Source: a virus
Reading direction: 5' to 3' (one strand)
DNA length: 29,290 nt
Virus record (IMG/VR): IMGVR_UViG_3300030117_004405
Coordinates: 1-29,290 of that record
Part shown: positions 6,717-13,618 of the stretch, piece by piece
Position numbering within the stretch: the stretch's first letter is position 1
Layout: each line of letters opens with the position of its first letter
The notes under the pieces: generated by a model
Seen by the model: only the letters and a program-made list of their open reading frames with translations
Databases searched by the model: none
What the model was told of the DNA's origin: nothing
Translations under genes and position numbers: made by a program

Positions 6717-6868
6717 TGGCTCACATACCGTGGGAATTTGTTCAGGCCGAAGTAGATGAAGCATTAGCAAATCTACCTGAAGGTAAGAAAGTTGACTTAC
6801 AAATCAATTCAGACGATGGGAAAGGGATTACATCGTTTAACATCAAAATTGTAGACAAGGAGGAATGA
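6716..6868 (+). CDS. Small hypothetical protein (50 aa)
   Basis: ATG 6716 overlaps the preceding TGA (TGATG), with GGTGG/GGTGAG just upstream, and the gene stops at TGA 6866-6868. It encodes MAHIPWEFVQAEVDEALANL followed by two short strands, a helix-strand-strand mini-fold. No family is recognised. Its last codons contain AAGGAGGA (6857-6864), the ribosome binding site of the next gene, so the two are probably translationally coupled. Confidence 0.6.
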   Translation: MAHIPWEFVQAEVDEALANLPEGKKVDLQINSDDGKGITSFNIKIVDKEE

Positions 6869-6870
6869 AT

Positions 6871-7860
6871 ATGGCAGGTTTCGGAGCAGCAGCAAAGCAA
6901 GACAAGATGGACAAGCAAGCGGAGAAGGCAGCGCCTTCAAAGCAGGTAGAGGCGGAAGATGTATTCGCATCTCTTGCCAAAGAGCGTAATCAATTGAAGA
7001 GTGTACGACCACGTTCACATCAGTTTATCGCTTTGGCAGGTCATGATGGTACAGGTAAATCTGCACTCGTGCTTGACGCATACAAGAAAGACCCACATCG
7101 TACTGAAAAGGATGAGTTGTGGTCAATGGATTTCGATTCAGGTGTGATGATGCTACACGATGCTATCTATCCTGAAGACAGAACCATTGTCAATTTCGAC
7201 CCTTGGGTGATGCAGGTAGGTGAGCGTACTGCTAACGATTACCCTGCGACTCACAAGCGTGTGCTTGATATTACCAAGTACGCAATTGACATTGCTCAAA
7301 AGCAACTTGACCCTGAATATGACGGACAACGGATTTGGGGTCTGCTTGTTTCAGGTGTAGATTATTGGGACCAAATCTGTGTGAACAACATGAGAATCAC
7401 AGACTTGGGTTTGGCGAAGGATGGAATCGAAGCAGCGGATATTCGTGGTGCAGGTGATGCAAGTCGTGTAGACAAACAATGGGATTGGGCTATGCGAAAG
7501 ACTCGCTTTCACCAACTCACATTCCTATGTCAGAAACTTGTCAAGTTGGGTGTGAGAGTCTATTGGGAAACACACCTAAAGAAGACGAACTATTCATGGG
7601 GTGATGGGGAAAAGAATTCCAAGTGGCGACCCGATTGGGAGAAGTCCACAGGCAATCGCTTGCCGACTATCCTGATGTGTGAACGTGTTGACACATTGGG
7701 CGATGACGGTGAGGTTGCACGAAGTGAGTTCGTCGTATCATTTGAGAAAAGCAAGACAGCACCCGACTTGCTTATGCAACGTCGGACTGTATTGATTACA
7801 AAGGCCGGAGAAAAGGCTGAATGGAGAGGATTACCGGAACTGTACGACGGTTCACTATGA
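6871..7860 (+). CDS. RecA/RadA-superfamily ATPase (Sak4-like recombinase)
   Basis: A single P-loop domain with Walker A GHDGTGKS at residues 57-64, a probable Walker B GLLVSGVDYWD ending near Asp164, and a lysine-rich N-terminal extension. This arrangement fits single-domain RecA-like ATPases of viruses (Sak4/RadA group), which promote single-strand annealing or strand exchange. It lacks the N-terminal helix-hairpin-helix domain of cellular RadA. ATG 6871 is preferred over ATG 6865 because AAGGAGGA is then seven bases upstream. The location between the OB-fold candidate and PCNA supports a replication/recombination role. AAA_24-type phage ATPase is an equivalent name. Confidence 0.75.
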   Translation: MAGFGAAAKQDKMDKQAEKAAPSKQVEAEDVFASLAKERNQLKSVRPRSHQFIALAGHDGTGKSALVLDAYKKDPHRTEKDELWSMDFDSGVMMLHDAIYPEDRTIVNFDPWVMQVGERTANDYPATHKRVLDITKYAIDIAQKQLDPEYDGQRIWGLLVSGVDYWDQICVNNMRITDLGLAKDGIEAADIRGAGDASRVDKQWDWAMRKTRFHQLTFLCQKLVKLGVRVYWETHLKKTNYSWGDGEKNSKWRPDWEKSTGNRLPTILMCERVDTLGDDGEVARSEFVVSFEKSKTAPDLLMQRRTVLITKAGEKAEWRGLPELYDGSL

Positions 7861-8027
7861 TGTTCAAGGGGGTTTTTGGTGGCAAGATAAACAAGGATTA
7901 CTTCCATTATCCTCGCTCCATCTTGTAAAACACACGTAGACTGGGTTTTTCCAACTACACCAAAAAGGGGTTTTGGTTTCGTACCTCTTGTGTGTACCCC
8001 CACCTGAACATTTACGGAGATGATTGA
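7861..8027 (+). other. Short intergenic gap with a small hairpin
   Basis: This is one of the few non-coding gaps in the + strand block. It contains a perfect 7-bp inverted repeat ACCAAAA/TTTTGGT (7959-7965 and 7971-7977, loop AGGGG) and two T-rich runs, and ends in the clamp gene's Shine-Dalgarno site GGAGATGA. A 23-codon frame from ATG 7857 lacks a Shine-Dalgarno sequence and is not called. I see no copy of the TATA element found elsewhere. The hairpin could be a weak attenuator between the ATPase and clamp genes. Confidence 0.4.
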
Positions 8028-8780
8028 ATGACAAAAGTAACTGTATCGAAGAAGGACATACAGAAGTTCTTGCTATCATTTGGTAAGGACTTGATTGACT
8101 TGCGTATTGTATGTGAGAATAATTGTGCGTGTGCTGAAATTGCTTTTTCTTCATACTACATGAGAAAGATTCTCCCTGCCACCGTCACGGAAAGTGGGAC
8201 TTTGCATATCGCTGACCTACAGAAAGCACTGAAGTTCATCAAAGCATCAAAGAATGAACACATAGAAATTCGTCAAACGGCTACAGATAAACCACTTCAC
8301 ATTGTAAGTGGTGGGAACAAGTTACAGATACCATCTACGAACAATATCTTGAGTGCGAGTAAAGTACCTATCATCAAGAAGTTGATGAAACTTTCAGCCG
8401 ATACAAGTTACACGGTGTTTGGAAATTCAGGTATCAAACTCACAGCACATGGTACGATTGATGCAACTGACCTAACAGCCTTGAATGAAATGAGTTCGTT
8501 GGTATCGAAAGAGTCGGACTTCGTACTGCGTATGCACCCCGGTGAACAAGAGTTTGGTTTGGTAGCCGGTAAGATGGCTTCAGGTCGTTTGTTTACCACA
8601 CTCCCCATGTCTAATACCGATGGACCTAACACTACTGTACAATCTAAATTTGGTGAATGGTTGCCGAAGTGTCTCTCTTATCTTGAAGAACAAACAACAA
8701 ATGTACACATGGGCGATAACACATTGGTCATATTTGAACAAGACAATACTACACTCATGGTTGTGGATGTGGCAGAATGA
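8028..8780 (+). CDS. pcn: Sliding clamp (PCNA-like)
   Basis: Predicted DNA polymerase processivity factor. The 250-aa length matches PCNA, and the sequence shows two repeated strand/helix halves typical of clamp domains, with a C-terminal strand pair ending LVIFEQDNTTLMVVDVAE. No strict signature motif exists, so the call leans on length, the alternating beta pattern and the location between the recombinase and PolB with the clamp loader nearby. The start at ATG 8028 follows GGAGATGA. The end overlaps the polymerase ATG by four bases (ATGA), favouring coupled translation. Confidence 0.75.
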   Translation: MTKVTVSKKDIQKFLLSFGKDLIDLRIVCENNCACAEIAFSSYYMRKILPATVTESGTLHIADLQKALKFIKASKNEHIEIRQTATDKPLHIVSGGNKLQIPSTNNILSASKVPIIKKLMKLSADTSYTVFGNSGIKLTAHGTIDATDLTALNEMSSLVSKESDFVLRMHPGEQEFGLVAGKMASGRLFTTLPMSNTDGPNTTVQSKFGEWLPKCLSYLEEQTTNVHMGDNTLVIFEQDNTTLMVVDVAE

Positions 8781-11131
8781 TAATTGATTGGTATTACAAC
8801 CATTCATCATCAGACGAAAGACCATCTTTGTATCTACGCACACGTGGTGAAGATGGTGTACTTATCGAACGTCACATTCATCCTGATGATGAAGAATGGT
8901 GCGCACCATTCTGTTGGGTGAAACAATCAATACCCGATTGGAAGCGTATCGCTTTACTTCGTCGTTATCCTATGGCGTCTATAGACCGTAATACTACGGC
9001 TATGGGACTTGATGGTGAGCATCTTTGGAAGTTGGAAGTAGAAAAACCGAATGACCTATGGGAAATCAAAAACGATTATCCTCTACTCACGTACGAGGCT
9101 GATGTGCAATACATTGACCAAGTTCTCCTTCAACTCTATCCTGACAAACTACCTGTATTCAAACCACGGATTTGGTATTTCGATTTGGAGTGGGACCCTG
9201 AAGATGACTTTACTACTGTAATGTCTATTGATGATACACATGGTAAGTGTATCACTTTCGCTTGGAAAGAAGATGGACCAAAGCATTCTGTAGAATGGAT
9301 TGACAGAGTACGATACAACGATGAGAACAAGACACCTCATGGTGGTTACGAACTCCACCTCTTCAACAACGAGCAAGACATGCACAATGCATTCCTTGAC
9401 CACATGGATGTATGCAATCCTGACATTCTTGTTGCCCATGCTATCATGTGGGCCGACTTACCACATCTGATGCGGCGTTTGGATAATCCGAAGCGCTTGT
9501 CACCACTTGGTGAAATCATCAGACCGAGTAAGAAATCGAATGACTACAGGGTTACTGCTCAACCCATACGTGGTAGACTGACGTTTGATACAAGCGCAAG
9601 ATGGCAGACGGGGAGTGGGTTTGAAGGTGTGTGGCAAAAGTCAGGCAAGGGTCAGATGCCCTCACGTAAATTGGATTGGATAGCCAATGAACTCGGCTTC
9701 GGTGGTAAGTTGGAGATGGATGTGTATACAGGTTGGTATGAGCGATTCGATGATTACGTTGACTACTGTATGATTGACACATCCCTTTTACGTAAGTGTG
9801 ATGAGAAGTTGAACTGCATCCCATTTCATTTGGCACTACAGAATGTATGTGGTGTAGCATTCAACAGCACTCACAAAGTAAGTAGATACTTCCGTGGCTT
9901 GATAGGGCGAAGAACCGAACTCAAAGCCCCATCTATATTCAACATGGAAAGGCCGAAGTTAGACGGTGGGTGGGTGAAACCCGCTATACCGGGACGACAC
10001 GAAGGTGTGGCTGTGTTGGATTTCGCTTCTCTATATCCTAACATCATTCTTTCAGGTAACTTCTGTTGGACAACAAAACGCGATGGGCCGGGTGAGGGTA
10101 TATTGTCCCTCGGCAATGGTACACATTGGGACCAAACGAAAAAGGGATTACTCCCATCTGTGGTTGAAGAGATGCTCATAGTTAGAAAGGAGTACAAACG
10201 TTTGATGAAAGCAGCCACATCTGATGATGAGAAACTTGCATTCAACATGTTACAATCTGCTACCAAGGTCGCGGTCAATGCAATTTACGGGTACTGTGGT
10301 GCTGCTAAGTTCGCAGGTATGTGGACAGACTACGACATAGCACGTTCTATCACATACAAAGGAAGGGAGGCCATCTCTATGCTTGTCATGGAAAGTGAGA
10401 AGTTAGGGTACAAAGCACTTGCCGGTCACACAGATTCTGTATACGTTACAGTACCACAAGACAAAGCACAGTGGTTGGCGGAGTACCTCACAGATGTGTC
10501 ACACAATGATTTGAAAATGAAGTATCTTGATGTGGAATGGGAAGGGTACTTCCCATATTGGACAGCCACAGGCACGAACATGAACTTTGGAACTATGTCA
10601 TATCCACCCGAGGACAAGGGCAAGATGAAGATTACAGGGTTTGAAGCCAAGTCAGCAAACGCTGCACCGCTTACCAAACGTGTACAGTTGACGGCGTTTG
10701 AAATCATCTCTAATGGTGGTGATGAGGATGATGTGTTTACGGTGATACGCCCAATTGTCAATTCAGTTATCAAACACGAAACACCTTTGTCTGATATTAC
10801 AACTCCCACACGTTTGAACATGGCGTTCAATGAATACGTGCAACCCGGTAACGGAGTGAGAGCAGCCATGCATCACAGTATGTACTGCAAGCAACCGTTC
10901 CGTGTAGGCGAGAGTGTGCCGTGGGTGTTTGTTGATGGAGTACCCGACAATCGTAATGCGACCAAGTACATGGCTTATCGTGAGCCTGATGAGTTGGATG
11001 GTTACTCTATAGATTGGTATACCACATTGGAAAAGTTGTTGTCGGACAAACTGAAGAAAGTTTACCAAACACTTGAATGGGATTTGGATAAATTGGTGTC
11101 TATCCACACCCCGAAAAATTATGGATTTTGA
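8777..11131 (+). CDS. polB: Family B DNA polymerase with 3'-5' proofreading domain
   Basis: Replicative polymerase, 784 aa. Exonuclease motifs: Exo I FDLE (Asp136, Glu138), an Exo II-like HAIMWADLP (Asp227; the usual Asn is absent) and Exo III YCMID (Tyr330, Asp334). Polymerase motifs: A DFASLYPN (Asp415), B KVAVNAIYG (497-505) and C GHTDSVY (550-556). The first Asp of the usual DTDS is His551, while the metal-binding Asp553 is kept. The KITGFEAK segment matches the region after motif C. I see no clear PIP box at the C-terminus. The stop at 11129-11131 runs directly into the next TATA promoter. Confidence 0.97.
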   Translation: MIIDWYYNHSSSDERPSLYLRTRGEDGVLIERHIHPDDEEWCAPFCWVKQSIPDWKRIALLRRYPMASIDRNTTAMGLDGEHLWKLEVEKPNDLWEIKNDYPLLTYEADVQYIDQVLLQLYPDKLPVFKPRIWYFDLEWDPEDDFTTVMSIDDTHGKCITFAWKEDGPKHSVEWIDRVRYNDENKTPHGGYELHLFNNEQDMHNAFLDHMDVCNPDILVAHAIMWADLPHLMRRLDNPKRLSPLGEIIRPSKKSNDYRVTAQPIRGRLTFDTSARWQTGSGFEGVWQKSGKGQMPSRKLDWIANELGFGGKLEMDVYTGWYERFDDYVDYCMIDTSLLRKCDEKLNCIPFHLALQNVCGVAFNSTHKVSRYFRGLIGRRTELKAPSIFNMERPKLDGGWVKPAIPGRHEGVAVLDFASLYPNIILSGNFCWTTKRDGPGEGILSLGNGTHWDQTKKGLLPSVVEEMLIVRKEYKRLMKAATSDDEKLAFNMLQSATKVAVNAIYGYCGAAKFAGMWTDYDIARSITYKGREAISMLVMESEKLGYKALAGHTDSVYVTVPQDKAQWLAEYLTDVSHNDLKMKYLDVEWEGYFPYWTATGTNMNFGTMSYPPEDKGKMKITGFEAKSANAAPLTKRVQLTAFEIISNGGDEDDVFTVIRPIVNSVIKHETPLSDITTPTRLNMAFNEYVQPGNGVRAAMHHSMYCKQPFRVGESVPWVFVDGVPDNRNATKYMAYREPDELDGYSIDWYTTLEKLLSDKLKKVYQTLEWDLDKLVSIHTPKNYGF

Positions 11132-11150
11132 TATATAAACCAACTAAGAA
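11131..11150 (+). promoter_or_regulatory. Archaeal TATA promoter, copy 2 (post-polymerase operon)
   Basis: ATATATAAACCAACTAAGAA, identical to copies at 4335 and 15887. It begins on the last base of the polymerase stop codon. TATATAAA lies 35 bases before the ATG at 11167, a spacing consistent with a short leader carrying the Shine-Dalgarno-like GTGAG. It probably drives the operon of small genes, nuclease and primase that follows. Confidence 0.8.
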
Positions 11151-11166
11151 AGAGGATGTGAGAACA

Positions 11167-11361
11167 ATGAGTAAGATTGAAGAGATAGTGTGTAAGAAAA
11201 TCATGATGCGTTCGGCCAAGGGCGAAAGTAAGTATGGAGTTACTATGGAACGTGAGGACCTGAACATGCTTGAATGGCTTACACATTTACAAGAAGAACT
11301 CATGGACGCTACAGTGTATGTACAGAAGTTGATTGATATGGAGGTTGAAAGAAATGGGTAG
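11167..11361 (+). CDS. Short helical MazG-like/phage protein (64 aa)
   Basis: ATG 11167 is chosen because an upstream in-frame TTG lies inside the TATA box. The central sequence KYGVTMEREDLNMLEWLTHL followed by QEELMDATVYVQKL is characteristic of small phage proteins that look like one MazG/dUTPase-type helical hairpin (the EExMD metal-site pattern of all-alpha nucleotide pyrophosphohydrolases). A nucleotide pool function is therefore possible, but at 64 aa it would hold only the core helices and might act as a multimer. First gene after promoter copy 2. Confidence 0.65.
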   Translation: MSKIEEIVCKKIMMRSAKGESKYGVTMEREDLNMLEWLTHLQEELMDATVYVQKLIDMEVERNG

Positions 11362-11542
11362 AATGAAAGAGATAGCAATGATGTTACAAGATGGTGTATC
11401 ATTACAAACGATTGTGAATCACATGAACAAGAGTCCGAGATTCGTTCGTTCGGATTACACAGTCGCTGATGTGATGAGGTTACAACATACAGGAAGACGT
11501 ACTTACGACGACATGTATGATGGGTCAGGTGAGGAAGAATGA
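11354..11542 (+). CDS. Small helix-turn-helix-like protein (62 aa)
   Basis: ATG 11354 overlaps the previous gene by eight bases and is preceded by GGAGG nine bases upstream. The sequence GRMKEIAMMLQDGVSLQTIV plus NHMNKSPRFVRSDY has the look of a helix-turn-helix (IAMMLQDGVSLQTIVNHM) with basic flanks. The C-terminus YDGSGEEE is encoded by a junction sequence also found before the zinc-finger gene at 14704. Regulatory role possible; family not recognised. Confidence 0.55.
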   Translation: MGRMKEIAMMLQDGVSLQTIVNHMNKSPRFVRSDYTVADVMRLQHTGRRTYDDMYDGSGEEE

Positions 11543-11679
11543 GTGAAGTCAAATGCCGCTTTGAGTCACAGGGCTTCGGGACTTGGGCTTGCAACATTTG
11601 TGGCCGACAAGTTCTCTACCAACCTATGCTCAACCACTCTATGATTTGTAAGACCTACAAGGAGGGTGAGGAAGAATGA
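11539..11679 (+). CDS. Zinc-finger micro-protein (46 aa)
   Basis: ATG 11539 overlaps the preceding TGA. The core ACNICGRQVLYQPMLNHSMI ending in a Cys gives C-x2-C-x11-H-x4-C, a single C2HC zinc finger of the size that often binds nucleic acid or protein. The gene ends in GEEE at a junction nearly identical to its own upstream junction (GGTGAGGAAGAATGA at 11528-11542 and 11665-11679). Confidence 0.6.
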   Translation: MSEVKCRFESQGFGTWACNICGRQVLYQPMLNHSMICKTYKEGEEE

Positions 11680-11804
11680 AGATTGAACAATGCTTCTGCG
11701 GTTGGCAAGGACCGAGAGATACGATGTTGCTGAAAGGCACACCCGTGTGTCCTGTGTGTCGTAGACAGTTTTCAAAGTTCAAGTGCGAGGGGTGTGGCGA
11801 ATGA
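11676..11804 (+). CDS. Cys-rich zinc-ribbon micro-protein (42 aa)
   Basis: It starts at ATG 11676 in an ATGA overlap, with GGAGGGTGAGGA upstream. The protein has three cysteine pairs: QCFCGW near the N-terminus, VCPVCRR in the middle and KCEGCGE at the C-terminus. This could build one zinc ribbon plus an extra knuckle. No named family. Second of three consecutive tiny zinc-binding proteins. Confidence 0.6.
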   Translation: MKIEQCFCGWQGPRDTMLLKGTPVCPVCRRQFSKFKCEGCGE

Positions 11805-11944
11805 GTAGCAAACTATCGACCATGTATGATTGTCCACACTGTGGCAAGAAGGCTGTGTCTGAACACTTCATGCGTTGCATCTCTTGTTACACACCGATTA
11901 CGATTGACGAGATGAAGGAAATCAAAAAGGGGGCGAAGGAATGA
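11801..11944 (+). CDS. Zinc-ribbon micro-protein (47 aa)
   Basis: ATG 11801 overlaps the previous TGA (ATGA). Two knuckles, DCPHCGKKA and RCISCYTP, are separated by 14 residues, the spacing of a rubredoxin-like zinc ribbon, followed by a short basic helix (IDEMKEIKKGAKE). It ends in an ATGA overlap with the next gene, whose Shine-Dalgarno site GGGGGCGAAGGA is in its last codons. Function unknown. Confidence 0.6.
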   Translation: MSSKLSTMYDCPHCGKKAVSEHFMRCISCYTPITIDEMKEIKKGAKE

Positions 11945-12267
11945 AACAACACATAGCAGAGTTTCTTGACGAGTATCTTGAAACACTTGATTTGGTTGAC
12001 CTCTTAGATGTGCAAATTCATGTAACAGCATTCTTAGATGATGCGGTTACGGAGTATAAAAAACAATTTTATGTAGGTGATGAAGTGCAATTCAAAGATG
12101 GCGATGGAGTCGTGCATAAAGGTAGTATTCTTAGAAAGAAAAGAAAGAAATTTCAGATAGCAAATGAAAATGGTACGGTGTGGGATGTATACCCGGCATT
12201 ACTATTCAAGAGTACCCAAGAGTATTACCACAATTTAGACTTGTTAATGGAGGATGAATCTGTATGA
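11941..12267 (+). CDS. Hypothetical protein with SH3/KOW-like barrel (108 aa)
   Basis: The N-terminal 40 residues are an acidic amphipathic helix region (MKQHIAEFLDEYLETLDLVD...). From about residue 43 the pattern YVGDEVQFKDGDGVVHKGSI, a basic turn RKKRKKF and later strands resemble an SH3-like or Tudor/KOW barrel that often binds nucleic acid or protein partners. No specific family is recognised. Start and stop both overlap neighbours, so it belongs to the operon. Confidence 0.6.
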   Translation: MKQHIAEFLDEYLETLDLVDLLDVQIHVTAFLDDAVTEYKKQFYVGDEVQFKDGDGVVHKGSILRKKRKKFQIANENGTVWDVYPALLFKSTQEYYHNLDLLMEDESV

Positions 12268-13283
12268 GATACAACCCGAAGGGTCCTGAAGACACACGAC
12301 CTACAATTGAAGAGTACCTTGAAACAACAGGCGACAAGGAAATGTATGATTCATACAAACAAAGTCGTTACGATTGGAACCCTGCCATCCACGATGAAGA
12401 GATTCTACGTATCACAAAATCATCACTCAATACATTTGGTTGGTGCAAGATGCAATATTGGTTACGACACTTTGCTCGCTTAGATGACTTTGGTGGTGAC
12501 GATGCCACACGTGGTTCAAATGTCCACGATGCTGTTGAGTATTTTTGGGAGCATATCGGTAAAGAACTTGATGCTGTTGATATGGCATTGAAATCCAATT
12601 CTACAGAACAAGCGAGGGCTATCATGCATGATGTGATACCCAAGCCACCTACACCATTTGAATTTGGTGAAGAAGAACAAATCAGACAATGGGTAGATTG
12701 GCAGTTCAATCGTTATCAGTATACTCAAGGTAAAGGTTGGAAGCCCATAGGTGTGGAAGCAAACATCCATGCGCGTATGATGATAGACATTGATGGTGAG
12801 TTAGTGCCTATACACACAAGGGGTTACATTGATACCATCTTCCCAAACGATGAGGGTGATGGTTTTGCACTCATGGAATTGAAGACGGGTAAGTACAAGA
12901 AAAGCAAAGTTTCGTCTATGCGAAAAGAAATGCAATTCTATCGTATGATGCTTGAACATAGCGCACACTACGAGTATTTGCCTATTACACATTGGGGGTG
13001 GGAGTTCCCCGGTGGTGGTATGAAAGATGGGATTGGGCCATCTATACATTACGAATCTGTAAACGCAGGGAGGCAAGTTGACGACAGTGTAATGAAATCT
13101 ATTCAAAGATTGGTGAAAGCACATATTGACAATGACTTCCCGTTACCTTCTGACAAAGAATTGATGTTATGGGGTACAAAAAATCAACCCGAGGGACTAA
13201 AATCAAAATGCGATTGGTGTTCCTACGTGGATGTATGCCAACGTTTTACAGGAATCCCATATGAATTGGAGGAAGGAAAATGA
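12264..13283 (+). CDS. Cas4/RecB-type PD-(D/E)XK nuclease with predicted Fe-S cluster
   Basis: A DNA exonuclease of the RecB/Cas4 type, 339 aa. Visible motifs: RGSNVHDAVE with His88; Asp190 in RGYIDTIF; the E-x-K pair in ALMELKTGK (Glu205, Lys207); and the QFY element (Gln224, Tyr226). Cys61 together with Cys316, Cys319 and Cys325 (KCDWCSYVDVC) fits the four-Cys iron-sulfur cluster of Cas4 and AddB nucleases. No cas genes or CRISPR repeats are nearby, so a role in replication, recombination or DNA end processing is more likely than adaptation. Confidence 0.88.
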   Translation: MRYNPKGPEDTRPTIEEYLETTGDKEMYDSYKQSRYDWNPAIHDEEILRITKSSLNTFGWCKMQYWLRHFARLDDFGGDDATRGSNVHDAVEYFWEHIGKELDAVDMALKSNSTEQARAIMHDVIPKPPTPFEFGEEEQIRQWVDWQFNRYQYTQGKGWKPIGVEANIHARMMIDIDGELVPIHTRGYIDTIFPNDEGDGFALMELKTGKYKKSKVSSMRKEMQFYRMMLEHSAHYEYLPITHWGWEFPGGGMKDGIGPSIHYESVNAGRQVDDSVMKSIQRLVKAHIDNDFPLPSDKELMLWGTKNQPEGLKSKCDWCSYVDVCQRFTGIPYELEEGK

Positions 13284-13618
13284 ATATTGATAAAATAAAA
13301 CACACACATGCGCCTGTAAATACGATTAGAATACTTCTCGCCAAAGTATTACAAGATATTGTTGATGCGATTTCGCACAACGAAAACTCCCAACGTTGGG
13401 TCATAGAGGTACGTACCATGCGCCTTGGACAAAAGCGTTGGGAAAGGAGGGAATACACGCAATCAACATTGGGTGATTATTTTGATTTGGAAGTGGGTGA
13501 ACCTGAAAATCAAGCAGACAAGTATCTATACTACACTGTGAACCCACGTTATCTCACAGACGAATACGTGACACAAATCTATGAAGAGATTCTTGAAGAC
13601 ATGACAAAGGTGATTTGA
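13280..13618 (+). CDS. Hypothetical protein (112 aa)
   Basis: ATG 13280 overlaps the preceding TGA and follows GGAGGAAGG. The N-terminal half is helical (VNTIRILLAKVLQDIVDAI), the middle has a basic strand (RWVIEVRTMRLGQKRWERRE) and the C-terminal half is acidic (YLTDEYVTQIYEEILEDM). No family is recognised. Located directly between the nuclease and the primase; a partner of one of them is possible but not shown. Confidence 0.65.
   Translation: MNIDKIKHTHAPVNTIRILLAKVLQDIVDAISHNENSQRWVIEVRTMRLGQKRWERREYTQSTLGDYFDLEVGEPENQADKYLYYTVNPRYLTDEYVTQIYEEILEDMTKVI

Noticed and set aside
7857-7928. 23-codon frame MMFKGVFGG... after the RecA-like ATPase
   Set aside because: No Shine-Dalgarno sequence at the right distance (it overlaps the ATPase stop but the upstream bases are not purine-rich in the right pattern) and no recognisable sequence; left as a possibility only.
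11128-11166. TTG 11128 as start of the small MazG-like gene (adding IYKPTKKEDVRT)
   Set aside because: The extra codons are the TATA promoter itself and would lie upstream of the expected transcription start.
12264-13283. Cas4 as evidence for a CRISPR adaptation locus
   Set aside because: No cas1, cas2 or repeat array is found in the window; the neighbours are replication genes.
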